Notes: generated by a model from the letters alone, not told the origin. Positions 1 through 6,257 are shown, counted from the stretch's first letter. The stretch: DNA of 6,878 nucleotides from Proteobacteria bacterium UBA4656 (GCA_002405525.1 DHLY01000003.1:4489-11366), one strand, 5' to 3'. Numbers and translations: made by a program.

Positions 1-149
1 GCCTCGGCGCCGGCCTCGGCGGCGAGGAGCGACCGGGGCGCGCCGAGGACGGTCGCGGCACCGGCGACGGCGGCGGCGGTCGTCGCGGCGGTCCGCAGGA
101 GGTCGCGGCGGCTGGTCGGGACGTCGAGCGTCGGGACGGGGAACGGCAT
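1..149 (-). CDS. Tat-exported protein, N-terminal fragment (runs off the left edge)
   Basis: Only the first 49 codons are visible, so the mature protein and its function are unknown. The translation has the layout of a twin-arginine signal peptide: a polar n-region of about 12 residues, the motif TSRRDLLR at residues 12-19 (consensus S/T-R-R-x-F-L-K), an Ala/Val/Gly-rich hydrophobic segment at about 20-37, and a likely cleavage site near the LLAAEA stretch at 41-46. Tat export suggests a protein that folds, often with a cofactor, before crossing the inner membrane. The ATG at 147-149 is supported by GAGG on the minus strand, nine bases upstream. The gene lies downstream of the large propeller gene on the same strand, but a strong hairpin and a 72-bp palindrome separate them, so it probably has its own promoter. 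Signal peptide type is fairly certain; product family cannot be assigned. Confidence 0.75.
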   Translation of the reverse strand, partial: MPFPVPTLDVPTSRRDLLRTAATTAAAVAGAATVLGAPRSLLAAEAGAE

Positions 150-158
150 CGGGGGGAT

Positions 159-162
159 CCTC
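159..162 (-). promoter_or_regulatory. Shine-Dalgarno site of the Tat-signal gene
   Basis: GAGG on the minus strand lies nine bases upstream of the ATG at 147-149. It is one of the few recognisable Shine-Dalgarno sequences in the window (the SCP2, R2lox and propeller genes have none obvious) and fixes the start of the left-edge gene. Confidence 0.6.
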
Positions 163-174
163 GGAGGGTGAACG

Positions 175-246
175 TCAATTGGAACGACAGAAGCATCGCT
201 TGTGACAATACATTGGCACAAGCGATGCTTTGTCTATTCCAATTGA
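175..246. repeat. 72-bp AT-rich near-perfect palindrome
   Basis: The arms are 175-204 and 217-246. The outer ten bases (TCAATTGGAA / TTCCAATTGA) and an inner block of 14 (AAGCATCGCTTGTG at 191-204, complement at 217-230) pair perfectly. Between them both arms carry GACA/TGTC offset by one base, and near the centre CAAT (206-209) faces ATTG (212-215). About 42% of the bases are G or C, far below the rest of the window. The CAATTG at 176-181 and 240-245 is itself palindromic, so it reads as a direct repeat and could be a target duplication flanking a small inserted element; no other duplication is visible. It could be a miniature inverted-repeat element, a repressor operator overlapping the Tat-gene promoter, or a transcript-end hairpin. 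The sequence does not decide between these. Confidence 0.85.
207..236 (-). promoter_or_regulatory. Candidate sigma-70-like promoter inside the palindrome
   Basis: Reading the minus strand, TAGACA (231-236, five of six matches to TTGACA) is followed after 18 bases by TGTATT (207-212, four of six matches to TATAAT). Transcription would start near position 200 and leave a leader of about 50 bases before the Tat-signal gene. The hexamers fall inside the 72-bp palindrome, so a protein bound to the palindrome would block them. This is a consensus match only; the AT-rich composition raises the chance of a random hit. Confidence 0.3.
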
Positions 247-262
247 TAGATGCCCCCTAACG

Positions 263-299
263 CGCGCGCCCCGCGTCCGCGGGGGACGCGGGGCGCGCG
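263..299 (-). terminator. GC-rich 16-bp hairpin after the propeller gene
   Basis: A perfect 16-base inverted repeat (CGCGCGCCCCGCGTCC at 263-278, complement at 284-299) encloses a five-base loop. It begins 13 bases beyond the TGA stop of the propeller gene on the minus strand, where a transcript-end hairpin is expected. No U-run follows in the minus-strand transcript, so it is not a textbook intrinsic terminator; it may terminate without one or protect the 3' end. Confidence 0.6.
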
Positions 300-312
300 G
301 AGGCCCGGCCCG

Positions 313-3300
313 TCAGCTCGCCGTCTTCGGCCTCGGCACCTCGATCGGCGGCTTGCCGTTCCGTCGGAGCAGCGCGTTGAGCTTCGGCAGCTCCTCCGCG
401 AGTGCCGCCGCCTGCGCGTCGAGCTGCACCTGCAGCCGCGCGCTCAACTCCTGGAAGACCTGTCGCGACTGCGCCGTCGGCGCGTAGTCGCCCTGGCCTG
501 CCGTCCCCATCAGGGCCCCGATCTTGTTGTTGAGCTTGATCGGGTAGTTGAGCGGGTCCTGACCCGAGCGGTTCCGCACCTGGTAGATCTCCCCCTCCGA
601 CGCGTCGAGCCGTTGCGCGAGCCGGCGGCCGATCGCGCCGAACTCGGCGCTGTCCGCCGCCGTCACGTCCTTCGCGCGGGTCGTCACCGCCCCCTTCACG
701 AACCGGCTCCTGGTGACCGCGTCGTTCGCCTCCGAGAAGCGGTCACGCACCGTCGTCAGGAACGCGAACTGCGCCGTGAAGTCGGCCGGCGTGGCCGTGC
801 TGCGCGGGTCCGGCCGCAGCTGGAACGTGCGCACCGTCGTGTCGGCGCCGGCGACGAGCCGCACCTGGTAGCGGCCCGGTGGGGCGAGCGGGCCGGTCGT
901 GCCGGCCGCCCAGAGGATCATCCCGTCGAAGCTCGTCGCGTCGGGATACCGCAGGTTCCACACGTAGGTGTTGTGGCCCGCGCGGTTCGGCAGCCGCGGC
1001 GCCCGCATCGCGGCCGCGAAGGGGTTCTCGTCGCCCGCTGTCGCGGCCGCCGCCCGCGCCCGCGCGATCGAGTCGGCGCGCAGGACCGAGTCGCTCGCGC
1101 TCTCGAACTCGCGGATGACGCGGCCGACCGAGTCGAGCACCGCGAGCTTGAGCGCCAGACCGGCCGCGGGCGCGTGGTAGTGGAAGACCGCCCCGCCCGG
1201 CGGGTTGGCACCGGTCGGCCCGCTCCGCCCTTCGCCGAATCCGCCGCCGATGTTCGCCCGGTACGGGTCGCGCGGCTGATACAGGTGCGTCTTCGCCGTC
1301 GTGGCCTTCGTCACCTGGCGCAGCAGCGTGAGGTCGTCGAGGATCCAGAACGAGCGCCCGTGCGTCCCGGCGACGAGATCGCCGTCCTTCACCACCAGGT
1401 CGTGCACCGGTACCGGCGGCAGGTTGAGCCGGAGCGAGCGCCACGACGCGCCGTCGTCGAGCGAGACCCACACGCCGCGCTCGGTGCCGGCGTACAGCAG
1501 CCCGCGCCGGACCGGATCGGCCCGCACCGTGCGCGTGAACTCGGTGCGCGGGATGCCGGCATCGATCCGCGTCCACGTCGCACCGTAGTCCGACGTCCTG
1601 TAGAGGTACGGCTCGAAATCATTGAGACCGAACCGGTTGGCCGCCACGTACGCCGTGCCGGCGTCGAACGGCGACGGCTCGACGATCGACATCCGCGCGA
1701 AGTCCTTGCCCTTGCCCGGCGCGAGCTCGGGCGGCGTGACGTCGCGCCATGTGCGGCCGTTGTCGCGCGACACGCTCACCTGTCCGTCGTCCGAGCCGGT
1801 CCAGAGCACGCCGGCGCTCGCCGGCGATTCGGCGAACGTGAAGACCGTCGCGTAGGTCTCGACGCCCGTCTGGTCCTTGGTGATCGGGCCGCCGCTCGCC
1901 CCCATCGTGCGCCTGTCGGCGCGGACGAGGGGCGTCGTGTTCACCTGCGACCAGCTCGCCCCTTCATCGGTGGAGCGCCAGAGCTCGCTCCCGCCGGCAT
2001 AGAGCACGTTGGCGTTGTGCGGCGAGAAGACGATCGGAAACGTCCACTGGAAGCGGTGCTTGATGTCCTCCGACGAGTAGCCCATCGGGTTGTCGGGCCA
2101 TACCGTGATGTTGCGTGTGAAGCCCGTCTCGCGCTCCTTGCGCGTCAGCAGGCCACCGTACGAGCCGGCGAAGAAGAGCCCGCGCTTGGTCGGGTGCGGC
2201 GTCACGTAGCCCGACTCGCCGCCGCCGGCGTCATACCAGAGGTTGCCGCCGATCCCCCCGGGGGCGCGGCTCGGGGCGCAGTACGTGCTGTTGTCCTGCT
2301 GCGCGCCGCACACATGGTACGGCCAGTCGTTCGTCACCGACACGTGGTACATCTGCGCCGTCGCGAACTGCTGCCCGGTCCACGCGCGGCCGCCGGTGAA
2401 GCTCACGTTCGCGCCGCCGTCGTTGCCCTCGACCATCCGGTTCGGGTCGTTCGGTGCGATCCACAGGTCGTGGTTGTCGCCGTGCGGCACGCTGATGCCC
2501 GTCGGGAACGTCCGCCCGCCGTCGTCCGAGCGGAAGAAGCCGACGTTGAGCACGTAGACGCGGTTGGTGTCCTTGGGGTCGGCGTAGATGCGCGTGTAGT
2601 ACCACGCCCGCTGCCGCAGCTTGCGCTCGGTGTTGAGCTTCGTCCACGTCGTGCCGGCATCGTCGCTGCGGTACACCCCGCCGTCCTCGCCGTCGGCCTC
2701 GAGGATCGCCCACACCCGGCTCGACTTCGCCCCGCTCACCGCGAGCCCGATGTTGCCGATCGTTCCCTTCGGCAGCCCCGGATTGCGCGTGATCTCCGTC
2801 CACGTCTCGCCGCCGTCGGTGCTCTTGAAGATTCCGCTCCCCGGACCGCCCGAGTTGAGCGACCACGAGTTGCGCCACGCCTCCCACAGGCCGGCGTAGA
2901 GCACGTCCGGATTGCCGGGATCGACCACCAGGTCGGTGACGCCGGTCGAGTCGTTGCCGGCGCGACGCAACGTGTTCCGCCACGTCTTGCCGCCGTCGGT
3001 GGTCTTGTAGACACCGCGTTCGGGATTCCGGCCGAACACGTGCCCCAGAATGCCCATCCACGCGATGTCCGGGTTCGTCGGGTGCACGCGGATGCGCGCG
3101 ATGTGCTGCTTGTCGCCTCCCGGCAGCGGCAACTTGGTCCAGGTGCGGCCGCCGTCCGTCGTCTTCCACAGCCCGTCGCCGGGCGCGGTGTTGCCGCGGA
3201 TCGGCGTCTCCCCGCCGCCCACGTACACGATGTCGGGGTTCGACTCCGCCACCCCGATCGCGCCGATCGTCCCGCCGAAGTACCGGTCGGTGACCGGGCG

Positions 3301-3597
3301 CCAACTCATGCCGCCGTCGGTCGTCTTGAAGACGCCGCCGCCGGTCGTGCCCATCCAGTACTCGAGCGGGCGAGTGGCCGAGCCGGCCACGGCGACCGAC
3401 CGGCCGCCGCGGTAGGGCCCGATCTCGCGCCAGCGCATCCCCTGGATGGCGGCGGAATCCAGCCCGGTCATCGGCTCGGAGGCAGCGACAGGGAGCGCCG
3501 GCGCCGCACGGCGCGCCGGTCGCGGCTGGGCAGGGAGCGAGCCCGCGACGAGGAGCGAGAGGGCGAGGACGCCCGGGACACCACGGAGCAGCGACAT
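313..3597 (-). CDS. Secreted sortilin/VPS10-type Asp-box beta-propeller protein (annotated 'glycosyl hydrolase' in many genomes)
   Basis: A 1094-residue exported protein. Residues 1-23 form a signal peptide (basic MSLLR, then a Leu/Val/Ala core ending SLPA), with likely cleavage before Gln24. The propeller body carries ten Asp-boxes of the form S/T-x-D-x-G-x-x-W at about 92-99, 146-153, 199-206, 259-266, 311-318, 357-364 (Phe replaces Trp), 542-549, 610-617, 668-675 and 712-719, plus a degenerate one at 399-406. The first boxes recur every 46-60 residues, as expected for propeller blades. Cys430 and Cys440 could form a disulfide. After the propeller come a beta-sandwich-like module containing GHNTYVWNLRYP (874-885) and PPGRYQVRL, then a helical tail. 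This architecture is common in Gemmatimonadota and related phyla. The 'glycosyl hydrolase' label reflects Asp-boxes only; I see no sialidase active site, and the ligand is unknown. The ATG at 3595-3597 is chosen because it begins the signal peptide; the open frame further upstream is antisense to the flippase gene. Confidence 0.93.
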   Translation of the reverse strand: MSLLRGVPGVLALSLLVAGSLPAQPRPARRAAPALPVAASEPMTGLDSAAIQGMRWREIGPYRGGRSVAVAGSATRPLEYWMGTTGGGVFKTTDGGMSWRPVTDRYFGGTIGAIGVAESNPDIVYVGGGETPIRGNTAPGDGLWKTTDGGRTWTKLPLPGGDKQHIARIRVHPTNPDIAWMGILGHVFGRNPERGVYKTTDGGKTWRNTLRRAGNDSTGVTDLVVDPGNPDVLYAGLWEAWRNSWSLNSGGPGSGIFKSTDGGETWTEITRNPGLPKGTIGNIGLAVSGAKSSRVWAILEADGEDGGVYRSDDAGTTWTKLNTERKLRQRAWYYTRIYADPKDTNRVYVLNVGFFRSDDGGRTFPTGISVPHGDNHDLWIAPNDPNRMVEGNDGGANVSFTGGRAWTGQQFATAQMYHVSVTNDWPYHVCGAQQDNSTYCAPSRAPGGIGGNLWYDAGGGESGYVTPHPTKRGLFFAGSYGGLLTRKERETGFTRNITVWPDNPMGYSSEDIKHRFQWTFPIVFSPHNANVLYAGGSELWRSTDEGASWSQVNTTPLVRADRRTMGASGGPITKDQTGVETYATVFTFAESPASAGVLWTGSDDGQVSVSRDNGRTWRDVTPPELAPGKGKDFARMSIVEPSPFDAGTAYVAANRFGLNDFEPYLYRTSDYGATWTRIDAGIPRTEFTRTVRADPVRRGLLYAGTERGVWVSLDDGASWRSLRLNLPPVPVHDLVVKDGDLVAGTHGRSFWILDDLTLLRQVTKATTAKTHLYQPRDPYRANIGGGFGEGRSGPTGANPPGGAVFHYHAPAAGLALKLAVLDSVGRVIREFESASDSVLRADSIARARAAAATAGDENPFAAAMRAPRLPNRAGHNTYVWNLRYPDATSFDGMILWAAGTTGPLAPPGRYQVRLVAGADTTVRTFQLRPDPRSTATPADFTAQFAFLTTVRDRFSEANDAVTRSRFVKGAVTTRAKDVTAADSAEFGAIGRRLAQRLDASEGEIYQVRNRSGQDPLNYPIKLNNKIGALMGTAGQGDYAPTAQSRQVFQELSARLQVQLDAQAAALAEELPKLNALLRRNGKPPIEVPRPKTAS
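2800..3331 (-). repeat. Four Asp-box-encoding DNA repeats in the propeller gene
   Basis: Related 31-base units at 2800-2830, 2980-3010, 3139-3169 and 3301-3331 share the core CCGCCGTCGGT (plus strand, one with a single change) and encode Asp-boxes 4, 3, 2 and 1 with the preceding Lys/Trp-Thr/Ser. Unit spacing is 180, 159 and 162 bases. The similarity follows from the protein repeat and is coding, not a mobile or regulatory element. Confidence 0.7.
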
Positions 3598-3621
3598 GCG
3601 GAGGACCTGGTTGGCGGGGAA

Positions 3622-3664
3622 GCGCGGCAGCCGCGCGAGTCTGCGACGCCGGTCGGAGACGCGC
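3622..3664. promoter_or_regulatory. Tandem dyads between the divergent propeller and flippase genes
   Basis: Two inverted repeats lie side by side. The first is GCGCGGC-A-GCCGCGC (3622-3636), a perfect seven-base dyad. The second spans 3635-3664: GCG, GTCT and CGAC on the left face GTCG, AGAC and CGC on the right around a four-base centre, so 11 of 13 arm positions pair. They sit 25-67 bases upstream of the propeller ATG and upstream of the flippase start, where an operator serving both divergent promoters would lie. No convincing -35/-10 pair is visible, and short dyads are common by chance in such GC-rich DNA. Confidence 0.3.
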
Positions 3665-3687
3665 AAGGCCAAGGAAGTACGGCGGCC

Positions 3688-3693
3688 GAGGAG
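3688..3693 (+). promoter_or_regulatory. Possible Shine-Dalgarno site for an alternative flippase start
   Basis: GAGGAG lies six bases upstream of an in-frame TTG at 3700-3702. If used, it would add 22 residues, mostly proline-rich, to the flippase N-terminus. The GTG at 3766 has no such motif but starts directly before the first membrane segment. The choice between them is open. Confidence 0.3.
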
Positions 3694-3765
3694 CGGGCGT
3701 TGAGGCCGCCGTCGCCGCCCGTTGACGCCGGGAACCCTGCCCGCCCGCCGGACGTACGCACGCAC

Positions 3766-4809
3766 GTGTCCGTCCGCCGTTGGGTGTTCGTCGTCCTGTC
3801 CTTCGTTGCGGCCCTCGGGGCGGCGGCGTACATCGCGCGGTCGGCCGTCCCGACCGGCGAGATCCCGGTGCGACTGGCGTGGTGGGCTCATGCCATCGCC
3901 GCCACCGCGATGGTGCTCGAGATCGGCCTCCGCGCACTCAAGGTGAGTCTCGCCGGGGCCGCGCTGGGCGTCCCGTTCGGCCTGTGGACCGCCCTCCGCA
4001 TGTCCCTCGGTGGCGACTTCGGTGCGGCCATCACTCCGTCGCGGACCGGGGCCGAACCCGCCCGGTTCCTCGTGCTCGCGGAAGCCGGGCTCCGGCCGGC
4101 GGGCATCCTGCTGGTGCTCTTCGCCGAGCTCTTCCTCGAATCGGTGTCGCTGGCGATCATCGCCGTCGTGCTGCTCGCGACCTTCGGACTCGACGGGGGG
4201 GCGCCGGCCTCGATCGCCGGCCTCATCGGCAGCTACGCCGTGGCCGTCATCGGGGTCGGCATCGGCGGGTGGTTCCTGGCGCGCCGGAGCGCGAGCGGCC
4301 CGCCGCCCGCGTGGGCCCGGGCGCTGGGGCTCCATGCCGGCCGCTGGCGCGCGGTGCAGCGCGCCCTGCGCTCGCTGCGCGACGGCATCGACGGACTGCG
4401 CCACGCTCGGCTCGGGCTCATGGCCGGTTCACTCGCCGCCTCGGTGGGGCACATCGCCGTGCGGCTCGTGATCCTGCCCGTGATCGTCGCCGGCCTGGGC
4501 GCCGGTGACGTCGAGCTCGATCGACTCCTCACCTGGCCGCTCGTGCTGTTGCACGGCGGGGCGGCGGCGCCCGCCCCGGCGGGGGGCGGCCTGATCGAGA
4601 TCGCCTTCGGTGCCGCGCTGAAGTCCACCATTCCCGGGCTGGTCTTCGGCGCGGCGCTGCTCTGGTGGCGTACGTACACGTTCTACCTCTACGTCCCCCT
4701 CGGGGCGCTCGCGGCCGGGGCGACCGTGCTGCGCGCGGTGCGCGGCCAGGCGCCCGACGCGCCGTCGGCCACCGAGACCGCCTTGCGCGCCGCGCATCCG
4801 GCGTCCTGA
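3766..4809 (+). CDS. Flippase-like integral membrane protein (LPG synthase TM / UPF0104 family)
   Basis: A 347-residue inner-membrane protein matching the flippase-like membrane region of lysyl-phosphatidylglycerol synthases (Pfam LPG_synthase_TM, PF03706), without the soluble aminoacyl-transferase domain. Hydrophobic segments are seen at about 6-24, 38-58, 112-140, 148-172, 219-245, 254-268 and 291-322. Two family signatures are visible: GGDFGAAITPSRTGAEPAR (82-100), corresponding to the conserved P-x-R-x-G-E-x-x-R loop, and PAPAGGGLIE (269-278), corresponding to P-x-P-G-G-x-G-x-x-E, here with Ala before three glycines. Residues 173-215 form a basic cytosolic-type loop. Related proteins are implicated in moving lipids or lipid-linked precursors across the membrane; this one's substrate is unknown. 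The GTG is chosen because it immediately precedes the first membrane segment; TTG at 3700 is an alternative. The SCP2 gene starts nine bases after the stop, indicating an operon. Confidence 0.88.
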   Translation: MSVRRWVFVVLSFVAALGAAAYIARSAVPTGEIPVRLAWWAHAIAATAMVLEIGLRALKVSLAGAALGVPFGLWTALRMSLGGDFGAAITPSRTGAEPARFLVLAEAGLRPAGILLVLFAELFLESVSLAIIAVVLLATFGLDGGAPASIAGLIGSYAVAVIGVGIGGWFLARRSASGPPPAWARALGLHAGRWRAVQRALRSLRDGIDGLRHARLGLMAGSLAASVGHIAVRLVILPVIVAGLGAGDVELDRLLTWPLVLLHGGAAAPAPAGGGLIEIAFGAALKSTIPGLVFGAALLWWRTYTFYLYVPLGALAAGATVLRAVRGQAPDAPSATETALRAAHPAS

Positions 4810-4818
4810 ATTCACCCC

Positions 4819-5235
4819 ATGCACCGACCCTTCACCCCCGAGTGGGCCGCCGCCTTCCGCGACGCCATCAACGCCGACGCCGAGTATCGCACGGCCGGCG
4901 CCGGCTGGACCTGGCCGCTCGCGCTCTCCCTGAGCGCCGACCCGGCGCGCGGCTTCCCGCACGACGTCGCGATCGAACTCGACCTCGCGCACGGCACCTG
5001 CCGCGAGGTGCGCGTGAAGGCGGGCGAGAAGGCGACGACCGACTTCGTACTGCGCGGCGACTACGACGCGTGGCGCGCGGTGGTGGGGGGGCAGCTCGAC
5101 CCGGTCGTCGCCGTCACCATGGGCAAGCTCAAGCTCGTGCAGGGCTCGCTCACGACGCTCATGCTGCAGACGAAGGCGGCGAAGGCCCTGGTCGCCTGCG
5201 CCCAGAAGGTGCCGACGGACTTCGGATCGTCCTGA
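4819..5235 (+). CDS. SCP2 sterol-binding domain protein (putative sterol carrier, COG3255 type)
   Basis: A 138-residue soluble protein made of a single SCP2 domain, a fold with a hydrophobic tunnel for acyl chains or other lipids. Family landmarks are visible: an N-terminal helix with FTPEWAAAFRDAIN (5-18), a beta strand with AIELDLAHGTCREV (51-64), D-Y-D-A-W (81-85) followed by GGQLDP (90-95), GKLKLVQGS (102-110), a C-terminal helix LQTKAAKALV (116-125), and the closing PTDF (132-135) typical of the short bacterial/archaeal form. There is no signal peptide or membrane segment, so it should be cytoplasmic. It starts nine bases after the flippase stop without a clear Shine-Dalgarno, so translational coupling is likely. 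Its ligand is unknown; its neighbours, a lipid-flippase-like protein and a fatty-acid-binding-type oxidase, favour a lipid. Confidence 0.9.
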   Translation: MHRPFTPEWAAAFRDAINADAEYRTAGAGWTWPLALSLSADPARGFPHDVAIELDLAHGTCREVRVKAGEKATTDFVLRGDYDAWRAVVGGQLDPVVAVTMGKLKLVQGSLTTLMLQTKAAKALVACAQKVPTDFGSS

Positions 5236-5264
5236 CGCGCGGCAGTCGGTGCCGACGTCGCCGA

Positions 5265-5333
5265 CGCGGGCGACGGGCCACAATCGGAAGGACCGCCTAG
5301 GGTGGGGGGACTCCCTCTCCCCCGTCGCCCGCG
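5265..5333 (+). other. Structured gap between SCP2 and R2lox genes: 13-bp inverted repeat with nested hairpin
   Basis: CGCGGGCGACGGG (5265-5277) and its exact complement (5321-5333) form a 13-bp stem closing a 43-base loop. Inside, GGGGGA (5305-5310) can pair with TCCCCC (5318-5323) over a seven-base loop; this shares 5321-5323 with the large stem, so the two structures compete. A smaller hairpin GTCGG-TG-CCGAC sits at 5245-5256. The element begins 30 bases after the SCP2 stop and ends 33 bases before the R2lox ATG. It could be a terminator for the upstream pair (no U-run is present) or a leader controlling R2lox. I find no convincing promoter hexamers or Shine-Dalgarno in the gap. Confidence 0.5.
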
Positions 5334-5366
5334 GCACCGTGCAGCACACCCCAGCCGACGCCAGCA

Positions 5367-6251
5367 ATGCCGTTCGCCAACGCCTCCGACCTCGCCTCGC
5401 CCTACTTCCAGCTTTTCGGCAAGGCCAAGCGCCTGCACTGGGATCCGGCCGACATCGACCTCTCGACGGACCGCGACCAGTGGCAGCTGATCGTGCGTGA
5501 CTACCCGCGCGAGCGCTACGCCGAGCAGATCCGCCGCCTGTGCGCCTTCTTCGCCGCCGGCGAGGAATCGGTGACCAACACGCTCGCCCCTTTCCTCGCC
5601 GCGGTTCCGCGCGGCGACCTCGGGCTCGACAAGGAATTCCATCTCGCCGCCCAGCTCTACGAGGAGGCGAAGCACTACGAGTTCTTCGCGCGGTACTTCC
5701 ACGAGGTCTTCGGCGAGTCGCCGGCCGTGGCGGCCGCGGAGCTGACCCCGGCGCCGCAGGCCGTGCTGGTGGACGACCTCGCCGCCGTCACCGATCGGCT
5801 GCGCCTGGCCGAAGGACGCGAGGCGGTGCGCCACGCGTTCCTCGAGGCAGTGACGCACTACATGGGTGCCGTCGAGGCGATGCTCGCGCGCACCGGCTAT
5901 GTCGGGGCGCACGACGCGCTCGCGTCGCGCGGCTGGCTCCCGGGGCTGCAGGAGGGCTTCCGCCTCATCCGACGCGACGAGGGACGCCACGTCGCCTTCG
6001 GCATCCACGTGGTGCGCGAGATGTGCGCCGACGCACCGCACCTGCGGTCGCTCGTGCAGGCCACCTTCGAGCGCAACCTGCCGAACGTGCTCGGCACCAT
6101 CCAGGCGTTCGGCATCTACGACACGCCGATCGTGGACTTGGGCAAGCTCACCGCCTTCGCGCTCGGTGCCTACGAGCAGTTCATGGGCGCGGCGGGGTTG
6201 GCGGCGGTGGACGCGACGGGCCTCGAGACGGAACTCGACGAGGACGGCTGA
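5367..6251 (+). CDS. R2-like ligand-binding oxidase (R2lox), Mn/Fe ferritin-like protein
   Basis: A 294-residue cytoplasmic four-helix-bundle oxidase close in length to characterised R2lox proteins (about 300-315 residues). Known family members assemble a heterodinuclear Mn/Fe site, bind a long-chain fatty acid beside it, and use O2 to form a Val-Tyr ether crosslink; the physiological substrate is undefined. The metal ligands are all present: Glu66 (AAGEESV), Glu100 and His103 (YEEAKH), Glu170 (GAVEAML), Glu205 and His208 (RDEGRH). The crosslink pair is also present: Val69, three residues after Glu66, and Tyr165, five before Glu170. Other family signatures are HWDPADIDLSTDRDQW (24-39) and TGYVGAHDALASRGWLPGLQE (176-196). 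These features separate it from the ribonucleotide reductase R2 subunit, and no R1 gene is nearby. The ATG directly precedes the conserved N-terminus; no Shine-Dalgarno is seen. It follows the SCP2 gene after a 131-base structured gap. Confidence 0.94.
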   Translation: MPFANASDLASPYFQLFGKAKRLHWDPADIDLSTDRDQWQLIVRDYPRERYAEQIRRLCAFFAAGEESVTNTLAPFLAAVPRGDLGLDKEFHLAAQLYEEAKHYEFFARYFHEVFGESPAVAAAELTPAPQAVLVDDLAAVTDRLRLAEGREAVRHAFLEAVTHYMGAVEAMLARTGYVGAHDALASRGWLPGLQEGFRLIRRDEGRHVAFGIHVVREMCADAPHLRSLVQATFERNLPNVLGTIQAFGIYDTPIVDLGKLTAFALGAYEQFMGAAGLAAVDATGLETELDEDG

Positions 6252-6257
6252 GCCGGC

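Noticed and set aside
225..260. An 11-codon ORF starting at the ATG inside the palindrome (plus strand)
   Set aside because: It has no ribosome-binding site, lies mainly in the palindrome arm, and is followed by no plus-strand gene that a leader peptide could control.
175..299. Integron attC site formed by the palindromes
   Set aside because: The required core sites RYYYAAC and GTTRRRY are not present at the expected ends, and no cassette-type gene or integrase is visible.
250..3765. A very long plus-strand open frame running antisense through the propeller gene and into the flippase gene
   Set aside because: Its codons are in register with the minus-strand codons, so a stop would need TTA, CTA or TCA codons in the propeller gene, which this GC-rich genome avoids. 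The translation is Arg/Val/Ala-rich with no domain, while the minus strand gives a signal peptide and Asp-boxes.
2231..3937. A 568-codon minus-strand frame overlapping the propeller gene
   Set aside because: It is an out-of-frame shadow rich in Arg, Gly and Pro without any recognisable motif; the overlapping frame has clear homology-type features.
3598..4404. N-terminal extension of the propeller frame beyond the ATG at 3597
   Set aside because: The extension is charged, low-complexity and antisense to the clear membrane protein; it would also bury the signal peptide 269 residues inside the protein.
4429..6041. Long minus-strand frames opposite the SCP2 and R2lox genes
   Set aside because: Composition is typical of antisense frames in GC-rich DNA, and the plus strand encodes proteins with intact family motifs throughout.
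5367..6251. Ribonucleotide reductase small subunit as the identity of the oxidase gene
   Set aside because: The Val/Tyr crosslink pair, the GEESV ligand context and the R2lox N-terminal signature fit R2lox better, and no R1 subunit gene is adjacent.
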